A DNA stretch of 64,000 nucleotides from Owenia fusiformis (taxonomy: Eukaryota; Annelida; Polychaeta; Sabellida; Oweniidae), in the NCBI GenBank assembly GCA_903813345.2, contig CAIIXF020000002.1:24254455-24318454 (forward strand), in the 5' to 3' direction. Each line of letters begins with the position of its first letter. Within the stretch, counting starts at the first letter, position 1. The notes under the pieces were generated by a model that was not told the origin of the DNA, did no database searches, and saw nothing but the letters and a program-made list of their open reading frames with translations. A program made the position numbers and the translations under genes. Below, piece after piece: positions 1 to 21,900 of this stretch.

Positions 1-1144
1 GAAAAAATTGTGTCAAATCTTAACGAATCAAAACGCCTCTTTTATGCTCGTAAAAGGTAATTTTTATGGTAATACCTTTCTAATTGTGCTTAAAATGTTC
101 GAATGTTTTTCATGATATAAAATCACCATGGAAAGCCGATCTTTTAAATCTCAACAATACAGATTAAAGAAACTAGTATGATCAATAGAAACATGTCCGT
201 GATCAATGATACAACATAACTCTAATGTCTTCAACTTTTTTTTATAAGATAAATAAAGCCCATGCAAAAGTCAACGTGACATTTTGTGGTAAATTGTTTT
301 TTCCTTTCAAAATAATTATTGGTGCCTAAATGCTTTATTTCCTAAAATAATAATCTATTATATTTCAAATAAAATAGAAATTAGGGTAATTGCTTTCCTA
401 GAACTGAAGTTGAAATGTACTTTCATTTTTACTGGCTTAAACTTCCAACTATCATAACCCTCTACCCCAAATCACCTTGATTTTTACGCCAAAAAGTGCC
501 ATTTATCGTGGCCGAAGCTAGAAAAAAGTAACAGAGGAACAAAAACCTTGCAAAGAGTACTATTGAAAAAATCGAACATATTACATGGTTTCCAAAAACA
601 TTTCTTTAGTGTGCTCGAGATCACAAACAATTTATTAACAATGAGGAAATATGACTAAAGAACATAAGGAAATTATTAAGCTATTTCATTCTAGCTTTTC
701 AACACTACGCATTGGCGTTTTGGCGTATATTGTTCCTACGCCACTGGGTCTAATCTAAGTGATTTTAACCACAATAAAAATTCTCTAAAATCTTCCAAAA
801 GTTGATCAAGGATGATTTTTCATTTGTCTGTCCTACTTTTCCTAAAATAATTTTTAAAATCTGCAAAAACACATTCAACTGTTTCACACCTTTTTTCAGT
901 AATTTTTTGTATCAATATGAAAGGGAACCTATAACATTTCAATTAGTCATACACATGACTTGCCTAACACATCAAAATATAAGTGCTCATTAATTTTCCA
1001 ACACACTGTTCAAGTCCATGAGGTAAGGTCTAATTTTAGGACATGGGTATTGTATCCGGTATGCATGACCATATGATTTTTCAGAAAAAATTCTGTCCAA
1101 TGTCCAATCCTTTACCAGTAGACGTAGCAGCAGTAACATGTCTA
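1..1144. other. AT-rich intergenic, no gene seen
   Basis: No open frame here looks like a recognisable domain, and I see no tandem array or inverted repeat. The segment lies downstream of the minus-strand zinc-finger gene and may include its 3' UTR. Confidence 0.5.
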
Positions 1145-4100
1145 CTACAAATTCTTGGTAAGAAGAGGACAGTTTTTATTATTCCTTTTTGAGAGAGGAC
1201 ATAAAACAACCCTTGCCACTGACTGGTGAAAGATATTGTGATTTGCTAAGTGGAATTTCTGTGCAAATACCATTGAACAAATGTTACATTTAAACTTGTT
1301 TTCTCCAGTATGGATGAGATTGTGTTTTACTAAGTAAGACTTCTGTGCAAATGTTTTAGTACAAATGTCACATTCAAACTGCTTTTCTCCAGTATGAATG
1401 AGTTTGTGTTTTACTAAGTAAGATTTCTGTGCAAATGTTTTAGAACAAATATCACATTCAAACTGCTTTTCTTCAGTATGAATGAGATTGTGACTTACTA
1501 AGTGATATCTTCTTGCAAATCTTTTAGAACAAATGTCACATTTAAACTGCTTTTCTCCAGTATGGACGAGATTGTGTTTTACTAAGTAAGATTTCTGTGC
1601 AAATGTTTTAGAACAAATGTCACATTCAAACTGTTTTTCTCCAGTATGGATGAGATTGTGACTTGCTAAGTCAGATTTCCTTGTAAATATCTTTGAACAA
1701 ATATCACATTTAAACTTCTTTTCTCCTGTATGGATGAGATTGTGTCTTACTAAGGCAGATTTCCTTGTAAATGTCTTTGAACAAATATCACATTTAAACT
1801 TCTTTTCTCCTGTATGGATGAGATTATGTCTTACTAAGTTAGATTTCCATGCAAATGTCTTTGAACAAATATCACATTTAAACTTCTTTTCTCCTGTATG
1901 GATGAGATTGTGACTTGCTAAGTCAGATTTCCTTGTAAATGTCTTTGAACAAATATCACATTTAAACTTCTTTTCTCCTGCATGGATGAGATTGTGACTT
2001 GCTAAGGAAGATTTAAGTGCAAATGTTTTTGAACAAATATCACATTTAAACTTCTTTTCTCCTGTATGGATGAGATTGTGACTTGCTAAGGAAGATTTAA
2101 GTGCAAATGTTTTTGAACAAATATCACATTTAAACTTCTTTACTCCAGTATGAACGAGATTGTGTCTTACTAAACAAGATCTTCTTACAAATTTTTTACA
2201 ACAAATGTCACATTTAAATTTCTTTTCTCCAGTATGGATGAGATTATGCCTTACTAAACAAGATTTCTTTGCAAATTTTTTACAACAAATGTGACATTTA
2301 AATTTCTTTTCACCAGTATGGATAAGATTGTGACCTGCTAAGTAAGATTTCCTTTTAAATGTCTTTGAACAAATATCACATTTAAACTTCTTTTCCTCTG
2401 TATGGATGAAATTGTGTCTTACTAAACAAGATTTCTTTGCAAATTTTTTACAACAAATGTGACATTTAAATTTCTTTTCACCAGTATGGATAAGATTGTG
2501 ACCTGCTAAGTAAGATTTCCTTGTAAATGTCTTTGAACAAATATCACATTTAAACTTCTTTTCTCCTGTATGGATGAAATTGTGTCTTACTAAACAAGAT
2601 TTAAGTGCAAATGTTTTTGAACAAATATCACATTTAAACTTCTTTTCTCCTGTATGGATGAGATTGTGACTTGCTAAGGAAGATTTAAGTGCAAATGTTT
2701 TTGAACAAATATCACATTTAAACTTCTTTACTCCAGTATGAACGAGATTGTGTCTTACTAAACAAGATCTTCTTACAAATTTTTTACAACAAATGTCACA
2801 TTTAAATTTCTTTTCTCCAGTATGGATGAGATTATGCCTTACTAAACAAGATTTCTTTGCAAATTTTTTACAACAAATGTGACATTTAAATTTCTTTTCA
2901 CCAGTATGGATAAGATTGTGACCTGCTAAGTAAGATTTCCTTGTAAATGTCTTTGAACAAATATCACATTTAAACTTCTTTTCTCCTGTATGGATGAGAA
3001 TGTGACTTGCTAAGTCAGATTTCCTTGTAAATGTCTTTGAACAAATATCACATTTAAACTTCTTTATTCCATTATGTATGAGATTGTGCCTTACTAAGTT
3101 AGATTTCTGTATAAATGTTTGAGAGCAAATGTCACATTTAAACTTCTTTTCTTCACTATGAATGCGATTGTGTCTTACTAAACAAGATCTTGCTGCAAAT
3201 TTTTTACAACAAATGTCACATTTAAATTTCTTTCCTCCAGTATGAATGACATTGTGATTTGCTAAGCCAGATTTCTGTCCAAATGTTTTAGAACAAATGT
3301 CACATTTAAAGTGCTTTTCTCCAGTATGGATGAGGATATGTCTCAATAAATGGTACCTCTGAGCAAACATTTTGAAACAAATGTCACATTTAAACTTCTT
3401 TTCTCCAGTGTGGACGAGATTGTGCTTTACTAAGGTAGATTTCAGTGCAAATGTTTTATAGCAAATTTTACATTCAAACTGCTTTTCTTCAGTATGAATG
3501 GTAGTGTTGTGACTTACTAAGTGATATTTCCTTGCAAATGTTCTAGAGCAAATGTCACATTTATACTTCCTTTCTCCAGTATGGATGAGATTATGGCTTA
3601 TTAAGTTACTTTTCTGCATAAACGTTGTGGAACCAATTTCACATTTAAACTGTTTTTTTTCCATCATGGATGAGATTATGATTCGCTAAGGAAGATTTAT
3701 GTGCAAATTCTTTTGAACAAATGTCACATTCAAACTTTTTTTCCGTATGGATGAGAATGTGACTTGCTAAGTAAGATTTCTGAGAAAACATTTTAGAACA
3801 AATGTCACATTTGAATTTCTTTTCTCCTGTATGAATGAGAATGTGACTTACTAAATCAGATTTTCCTTGCAAATGTTTTGGAACAAATGACACATTCAAA
3901 CTGCTTTTCTCCAGTATGAATGATATTGTGTTTTACTAAGATAGATTTCAGTGAAAATCTTTTACTACAAATGTCACATTTAAACAGCTTTTCTCCAGTA
4001 TGAATTAATTTGTGTTTTACTACGTAAGGTTTCTGTGCAAATGTTTTAGTACAAATGTCGCATTTAAACTGCTTTTCTCCAGTATGAATGAGTTTGTGTT

Positions 4101-4360
4101 TTACTAAGGTAGATTTCTCTGCAAATGCTTTGGAACAAATGTCACATTCAAATTGCTTTTCTCCAGTATGGATGAGATTGTGACTTCCTAAGCTAGATTT
4201 TCTTGAAAATGTTTTGAGACACATGTCACATTTAAACTTCTTTTCACCAGAGTGGATTAGATTGTGACTTGTTAATTTAGATTGATGCACAAATGTTTTA
4301 GAACAAATGTCACACTTAAATTGTTTTTTTTCCAGTTTTGATGTGATCGTGATTAGACAT
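1145..4360 (-). CDS. poly-C2H2 zinc-finger protein, about 36 fingers, with three +1 frameshifts
   Basis: An almost unbroken run of about 36 Krueppel-type fingers in one exon, each 28 residues (84 bp): CX2CX12HX3H with F and L core positions and TGEK-type linkers. Family knowledge says such arrays bind DNA in the nucleus; the target cannot be read from here. The array is split over three frames: 29 fingers at 1145-3667, two at 3645-3899, about five at 3856-4290, plus a short start MSNHDHIKTG at 4360. The shifts fall in A runs (plus-strand T runs): 8 T at 4323-4331, 4 T at 3861-3864, 8 T at 3653-3660. In each case one base too many breaks a finger that resumes at once in the next frame. Read through, the product would be about 1070 aa. 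The finger after the third shift has lost its second Cys (CEIG), and one linker is a residue short (HTEKKFEC). No KRAB, BTB or ZAD domain is visible. The C-terminal tail after the last finger is basic and ends NNKNCPLLTKNL. It is either a recent pseudogene or an intact gene with homopolymer errors in the assembly. Confidence 0.85.
1970..2990 (-). repeat. internal duplication of a seven-finger block in the zinc-finger gene
   Basis: Fingers with helices TRKSYLAGH, AKKSCLVRH, VRRSCLVRH, ALKSSLASH recur in the same order exactly seven fingers (588 bp) apart. For example, the linker reading tactccagtatgaacg is at 2141 and again at 2729. The first four or five fingers of each block are almost identical in DNA, while the last two have diverged. 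A further two-finger repeat (168 bp) is seen between 2293 and 2461. Confidence 0.85.
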
Positions 4361-7015
4361 TCTTATAAGACGCTGATTCAGCACTGTTAATATCCAGTTT
4401 ATACGCGTAATGTTGTTTCACAATAGTATAGCTATACAGAATATCAAGGACTAATTCATAAGGCTGATCAAATGGTTTACTTATACACTATACTCCTTAT
4501 ACATTTCCTCAGTTTTGTGTACACACCACAGACACTTAATCTCGTTAATCTGAGTCTGAGGTCAAATGAAATAAGGCAGGCTGTGGCCAATTTAGTTCAC
4601 GCTGCTTTGTATACTGCAACAGACTGGTATATATCCTAGATATGCTTTGGGATATTTAGCAATGGAAATTCAGCTTATATATTCGATTGTGGTCCATGGT
4701 GCTCTAGGCATACATGCCAAATACATGTTGCAGTTTGCAAATTGTTTAGAACAGTAGAATAACCAAGCTCATTTGAGTTCTATGCTATATTCTCCATGTA
4801 ATATAGGCAGGTTGTTGTCATATTCTGGTTCTTGATTTCAATAATTTTGTTCATAAATTACTGACACTGTTTACTATCCATCTATGATCCCTCGAGGTAT
4901 TTGAAGGAAAAACACTGGTTTAACAGTATGTTCTCTATCTATGCTATAGAGGGGTCTGACGAATGCTTTAATCTGTCAACCACTACTTTGCACTATTGTC
5001 CCATTGTTCATTTATCTGATTTTATAATACTGGTTGTTATGTCTTTTGCATGATCCTTACAACAACTGTCTGTGCTACTAAACAAGAACTGTTAGCAATT
5101 AGATGTGACCTCTTACTTTTGAACAGTTACTTTTACATAAATACCAGCAGACTTAAGATGTACCTGCGCAAATGATATCATGGTGATCTTTCTTTATAAA
5201 TCAACATAAGATATTGAAAGGTGTAGAATTAACAGGAGATACATTGTAAAATAATCAACACTTCTGTTTACAAATTCCCCAATTTTTTTTTTTTCTTCAT
5301 TTATAAGGGAACAAATGGTAAAAATTAAGACAAGACCTGAAGCTTTAAGCATGAGTGTATATTGCTGGCTTCAAGTTACCTTCAAGGGAAGAACCATTAG
5401 ATTGTGGGGGAAATCTCAATGTACCATTCTCATGTCAAATGTGGATCTCAAAGGATCATATTTTTATCTGAATTAGGCACTCAAAAATCATATTGTGAGT
5501 TTAATTGCCTCTCAAAGGATCTTATTTTGAGTGACCCAAAGGATCATGTTTAGAGCCAAATAGGGCTCACAAAGGGTCACATTTTGAGTCAAATGGGGCA
5601 ACCAAAGAATCATATCTTGAACAAAATGGGGCACCCTAAAGAGAGGCCTCCAAGAGCTCCCCCATCCCTATACACACCCCCATATGTTTATTCTTATTAT
5701 TCTACTTCAAACTGTACAGATGATCAATTGAGGTTTCAGTAGAATGTCACAGTGGCTATGTTTATCATGAGTAAATCTCACACGATTATCTTGAACAATT
5801 TTTGACATTTATTAAATCCTCAGGAGAAATTGTGAAATTAGCATGTCTATAGGTTAATTTAAGCATGGGTCTCATTTGTTTATCTGTGTGTACATGTATA
5901 TCTATATCACAGTTAAGTCAGGTTGATCTTTGATTCTACCCTTTGTACCTCCTTTGTATTTATGATACTTTGTGTGCACTCTTTATACGAGTGATAAATC
6001 CTTGATGAAGACCATATGAGGTAAAGTAAGAAAATCTTGAGACGATATTTTCTGTTAACCTACTCTCAGTAAGTAATATCTTTTAATAATTAAGCTCCCA
6101 TATTTAAGTCAATGTAAACTTCTTTTTATTCTCTGATTTCATGAACATTAAAATTGGATGATCATCTGTCATTGTCAGAGACTTGCATGACTAGCTATTG
6201 TTGAGTCAGGGTACTTAGATTCATAACATTTTCTGTAGTTTAAAACAGTATACTGTATAATGGAGTAAAAAGCTTATGTTGGGAGATCCAAAATACTGTG
6301 GTAAGTAAATATTCACTACCTGCAATATATTTTGGAAAGGTACTTACATTTTCAGGATTGAACATTATACAGTTATAGGGGAGTTATAGGGCTTGGATTG
6401 GATTTGGTAGATTGATACACCCGGATGTGGAAAAAGTAATTTCACCTTTCAATAAAAATAGAAAATGTAGTAGACCCCATAGATGTCTATATTTCTGAGG
6501 TGTTTAACTTACAGTGGTGTTCAATGGACTAGATGCGAGTAGAAATGATCTTGATTTACGTCATTAAATATTCAAAATTCAGTCAAAGTGATGTCATATT
6601 TGAAATCTACATGTAAAAATACATCTAAAAATATGGTTTCACAAATTGTTTATCAACTTTGAAAATTTAATCTTTTTTGAAAATGTGACTTCTAGCTCGG
6701 GTTGATTCCCCATAGACCCCATATTAAAAAAATCACAAAAAAGTGAAATATCTTTTCTTGTATTGGACATATAACATTTTCTTTTACTTGACATACTTTA
6801 ATTTGCATAACTATTCAATACATAAGGGCTATATGAAAATTGAACCACTAAAACAGATGTAATTTAAGTTAAAAGGAACTTTCTCCTATATCCGCCATGC
6901 TATCTGACCCGAGCGAGCCACCTGGTGGTGAAACTAGTAACTACCTACTCGCATTTGCGTTATTGAGATGTTTATCTTTGATTGAGGTCTTTGACTTACA
7001 GGGTGATATTCTAAA
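4361..7015. other. intergenic between zinc-finger gene and 97-bp array
   Basis: No coding exon recognised. Between 5445 and 5640 lies a degenerate repeat of roughly 40 bp built on 'aaaggatcatattttgagt'. The piece at 6907-6966 (gagccacctggtggtgaaac and about 40 bp around it) is repeated at 37950-38010, so it belongs to a dispersed family. Confidence 0.5.
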
Positions 7016-7390
7016 TAAGGTGTTTAACTTACAAAAGTGTTTACCTTACAGAAGTGCTTAACTTACAGAGATATTCATGAAATCAAAGTATTAAGCCTAC
7101 AAAGATGTTAACTTACAGAGATATTCAATTAAGGTGTTTAATTTACAAGAGTGCTTAACTAACAGAGATATTCATGAAATGAAAGTGTTAAACCTACAGA
7201 GATGTTAACTTACAGAGGTATTCAATTAAGGTGTTTAACTTACAGAAGTGCTTAACTAACAGAGATATTCATGAAATGAAAATGTTAAACCTACAGAGAT
7301 GTTAACTTACAGAGGTATTCAATTAAGGTGTTATGTAAAACCTAGAGATGTTAACTAACAGAGATATTCATTTGAGGTGTTCAACTAAGA
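7016..7390 (+). repeat. 97-bp tandem array
   Basis: About three and a half units with a 97-bp period; 'aaggtgtttaa' occurs at 7131, 7228 and (shortened) 7325. Each unit contains smaller related blocks of the type 'gtgtttaacttacagag', so it is a repeat within a repeat. The wording resembles the interior of the dispersed CAGTAAAACCTGT element family found elsewhere in the window. Confidence 0.8.
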
Positions 7391-7500
7391 AAGTTTTTCA
7401 ACTCTTACAGGTGTTTAACTCATATGTTTAAGTTACAGTGTTCAACTTAAAGCTTAATGTATTCTGTTATATACGGTAGGTCAGTAATTTGATGAAGTGT

Positions 7501-7620
7501 TGTCTATGGTTCTAGCCAGGATAAAGATACCAGTTCTTCAACTCGAAAATGGGAAGAACTGCCTAACCTTAGTGACTAATATGTCATGATATGACATCTA
7601 AAGAGTCAATAAAAGATATA
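7501..7620 (+). mobile_element. 5'-truncated copy of the tRNA-derived SINE at 37235
   Basis: Matches 37430-37550 nearly base for base (tgtctatggttctagccagg through aaagagtcaataaaagata). The tRNA-like head is absent, as expected for a 5'-truncated retroposition product. Confidence 0.7.
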
Positions 7621-7622
7621 TT

Positions 7623-7938
7623 CAGGCCTGTCAACTTGGGAACACCTAACATGAGGGGGGGTAGGTACGAAAAATTTCGAACGGAATGCGTGACATATCC
7701 GTAATTCGCGTGAAAAGTCCGAACGAAGTGCGTACGTTTTTTTCCCGTCGTTCGTATTTTTGCTGTGTAGACGATCTTTTTTAGAAAATTTTCTCCAGAA
7801 ATATTTTTGCTTGACAATTACCAGGTAAAATGCGTATTTGTGTGACATTTTCTGTCACGCAAAAATAACTGGCGTGACTTCAAATTCTTCAGCAAATGCG
7901 TGACAAATACGCAAATTGCGGGACAGTTGACAGGCCTG
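7623..7938. mobile_element. MITE with CAGGCCTGTCAACT terminal inverted repeats
   Basis: Begins CAGGCCTGTCAACT and ends AGTTGACAGGCCTG, flanked by the direct repeat TATATT at 7617-7622 and 7939-7944. The interior is rich in 'gcgtgacaaatacgc'-type words. It sits exactly at the 3' end of the truncated SINE. An inverted, truncated second copy lies at 37623-37905, also just downstream of a SINE copy. No coding capacity. Confidence 0.75.
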
Positions 7939-8138
7939 TATATTCAACTAACCTAAGATGATGCTGTACATCATAGATGTTTACTCTGGAACTAACAATT
8001 GTACAAATTTGGTGTCACAGATCTTCCCATGCTATGTACTTCAAAATACCATATTTTAAAGATGCGCAAGACTTTGTATTCCTTGAAATAAAAAAAAAAA
8101 AAAAAAAATTAAATATATGTTGATGTTCCAGAGACACG

Positions 8139-18137
<9,999 letters not shown>

Positions 18138-18453
18138 TTTATCAGATAAAAAAATTAATACATATCCAATGAAGATGTAGGAAGCCCATCAAAAGGTCAG
18201 ATTCATTGATTGTTATTTTATTATTCAAATCCAACAGATGAAATAAATACTTGGAGCATGTACATTGAAATTGGTGCTCTGAAGTGTATAGAAATGTAAA
18301 AATTTCAAAATTTCACTGGTGGCAATCATGGCAAAAAAAGTATGTTCAGACTTAAAAGTGGTTACCCATGCTGTAATTTGCTCAAGAGTATATTTGCTCA
18401 AATTTAATTGTAACATATTCAAGTATTTTACACTGCAATGTTTTTATTATTTT

Positions 18454-18469
18454 AATAAACAGAAATAAA
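18454..18469 (+). terminator. polyadenylation signals of the GH13 gene
   Basis: Two AATAAA hexamers (18454 and 18464) lie about 320 bases after the stop codon, the first such signals downstream on this strand that fit a normal 3' UTR. Confidence 0.6.
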
Positions 18470-18695
18470 AATATTTTTAAGAAAAACTGTTTATATTGTT
18501 ATTTTTATATTATATTTGATGTTACAGGAGATACAAAATATTTCATATTTTGGCTTGCTTTGAGTGGATTTGGAACAATAAACCCTACTCTATATCTTAC
18601 AGATATCAAAACATTCACAATCCACTAGATCTCCGAAATTATGAACATATGAAAATCCGAGATATCCTGCTGTTCTAATAGTAATCTAATAATTG

Positions 18696-18705
18696 TTTAT
18701 TTATT
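18696..18705 (-). terminator. polyadenylation signal of POMP
   Basis: On the minus strand AATAAATAAAC is read here, about 230 bases past the POMP stop at 18932. The two genes are convergent with about 795 bp between their stop codons. Confidence 0.55.
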
Positions 18706-18931
18706 CCATGTTATGTTTTTGTCCATAAATCATATCCTATGAGAGAAGTTGTAGTGGTCTGGATATAGGATTTATCCCATCCAAATTTTAAGTGCTCTTG
18801 ATCTTTGTTTGATTTAACTATGTATGACATACAACACCATGTCAATATTTATTCCATAGTTCATTGAATGTGATATCCAATACAGATTGGAATATTAGAT
18901 TTATCCCATAGTGTCATTAGAATGTGTTATC

Positions 18932-21900
18932 CTATAAGAGTCCAAGATTTCTCTCTACCATAGCATGTGGCTGTCCAACTCTTTCCTGGAACTCTTGTGC
19001 TGTAAATAAAGAAAAAATATGATTAGATGGAGATATTCATTGAATGCTCCCCCACATTTTATGTAACCACTGACCACTACATGTATATAATAAATATCTG
19101 TTACCAAACTATTTCTCCCTTGGCTTAAAAAAAGATTTTTAAAAAATAATTAAGATCAATTTCACAGTTTAGTCCTGCATATACCCTGGAGGAGTGGCCA
19201 GAATAATGTGAGCTAAGGCAACTCAGGTATAAGGTTGACAAAATAGTTATAGTTTTCTGGCTTGTATACGGGACTATAACGTTAAAATTGTATGAAGGAG
19301 AAGATGGCTGATGAAGAGGAAAACCTCAACAGAGAAGCGGTATCACATGTTAGATTCTATTAATGGTCCATCAAGAAAATGGAAGATAACCTCTTAGAAA
19401 TAAACCAAATAGTAGAGTGGTCATTTTTGTTGCTATGTTCGGCTTAATCTGAGTTTACAAATGCTTTAATGGGGAAATACATCAAATGAAAAAAGATAGG
19501 AAGATAAGTGCTTTGATGGGAGATGGTAGCAGCCAATAAGTGAATGAATTGTTTGTACAAGATACTCAGGCCTATGATCTTTTGCGAGTGTCATTAACAC
19601 TGTTTTTAAAAAAAATTGAATCAATTCAGGGGTTTCATAGCAGCAGGCAACAGACCATCTCCACCAGTTATTTTCACAAAATCACCTGTTGTTTTTTAGG
19701 GACTTTACAATTTTTCTATGTTAAATTTATGATTTCCTGCTGTTTTCATTTATTTAGCCTGTAGTGAGAAATTCTAGTGAAACTCCTGCAAATGCTACAA
19801 TTGGTGCCAAATGTTTTTTCTGTTGTAGATTAAGGAATAATCAACATGTTAAACTTACTGTTGAAAATATCTTCAAAATCAATCATTTCATCTCTGCCAG
19901 TGAGTGAGTCCAGCATAACATGGGAGCTTGACATTCCAGGTAACCTTTGCATCTGAAACACATTGCAACATAAATTATAATATATGGGATATTTTGCGAC
20001 ACAAAAATGGGATTATGCAATATTGTGTACTAATGTAATAACATGAATTTGGGGATATATCGCAACACAAGAAATATAACATGCAACACATGAAACTTGT
20101 TTATAGTATAAATTTTGGATCTGTAAAAAAGTTCACTGTAGGCTTGTATTCACTGAAGGATATGGCAGGGTGGCTTAAGATGTGATTAAAGTGAAGTGGG
20201 TTGGGATACTTTGATAGATTACCACAAATGCACATAAAATTGATATTTTCATCAAAAATATATTCAATATCAAAGATCAATAACTCAAATATATGAAGCT
20301 GAATAGAAATAATTTAGAGATGAATATCAAAAGACTGAATCTGAATAAAATAAATCCAGATTTGAGTATCAATCGTATAGGTTTTACCAGTCAGAAGTCA
20401 ATGGAGTAATGATGGTTTCTACTAGAGATGATTGACTAAAACAAATTTTATCAAGCATTGAAGCAATCAGATGCTGCTCTCTATTGGTACACTACGAAAA
20501 CCACCTGACATTCACCCAAGAGTCAATATTAAACAAATGTAGGAAAATGGAGGTCAACATTTGAGCAGCTTTGGAGATTTTTAGACAGAATGTCTTATAA
20601 GAATTTTTCAACCAATGAGAAAAAATCCAGAGGATAACCTACTTTACAAAAATCAGTAAAATACAGTAAAATCTGTGAAAGTTACAATTTAGCTAAGTAC
20701 CTTTTGTGCTACAGACTTCTCCATATGTAACCTCATAGGTGCATGAAGTCCTTGTGTATTCCTTAGCATGATAGCATCTTGCCTGTCTTTATGTTCACGC
20801 CACTAAATAAACAATAAATAAAAAATCAAATTCAATATAAATATCATATATTTTTTATAACGTTTTCTCAACGTTGTAATTGGTCAAATATGGCAATCAT
20901 GTTCTTCTGTAAGACACAAAAAGTGATATTCAATTATAAAGGTAATCTATCAGAAAAGGTGAATCTTTAAGTTGTTATAAAATTATTGAAAAAGCAATAT
21001 TGTTGAAACTCACAATTATTTGAAGGCCTGGGTCAAGTGGAATGTATCTATGCTTGTGTTATTGTAATTAGCATTAAATCCAACCCAGTTCTGGGATTTA
21101 AAGAAAAAATATATACAAGTATAAAGCTTATATTTTCGTACTTACATGTTTTTCTGAATATTCTAGTGGATGTGATGTTGTGAGATCAGATCTAACAGTA
21201 GTTAAGCTGTAAAACAGAAAATATGCAATAGACTGCACTATACATACACTAATTAAAGATATATCAGTGATCTCCCCATGTCACTTTTACCGGGGGCTCC
21301 CCCTACTTGAAACCAAAGGCCCCCCAGTTGGCACCCAGTTGGAATCTGCACTTCAACTTCTGATTTGAAAAATGAGTGAAGTAAGCACCTACACTGAGAT
21401 ATTGTGAGTGTAGCGAGTGCTGATTTTTTCAGACTTGAAATCTTGCACCGAGTTGAAAATTTTTTTTGGGGAGAACACTGTATATGGATTAATAATTGGT
21501 CTAAAATAGACAAGAATGTGAAATATTACCACCTTGCCGGGCCAGTTCTAGGGGTTTTAGTGCTAGTTCAGAAGGCTTTCATTTTACTATATTGATGGGA
21601 ACAATATGTGACGTCATAGTGGCGGTCAATATAGCATTCCAGACCGGTCGAGAATGCATTCAACGACTGGCAATTTTCCCCGGGAAATTAGATATCGTTC
21701 AGTGCGTAAGATTTTCTTGCTGTTTCAGTCCTGGTCGTCTTCGGTCCTCGGTCCAATAAATCACTATATTGCCCTTCGAAATGACGTTATTGTACTATTC
21801 ATTATATCAGTATCATATTCCCGCTCTCTTTAACATCTTTACCATACACATAATAAAAAAACAATATAAAGAAAGAAAACAATAGAAAGCCAAACGATAC

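Noticed and set aside
19276-19390. ATG with acidic short peptide MADEEENLNREAVSH
   Set aside because: The frame stops after 23 codons with no clear donor, and it lies in the last POMP intron. No evidence of a gene.
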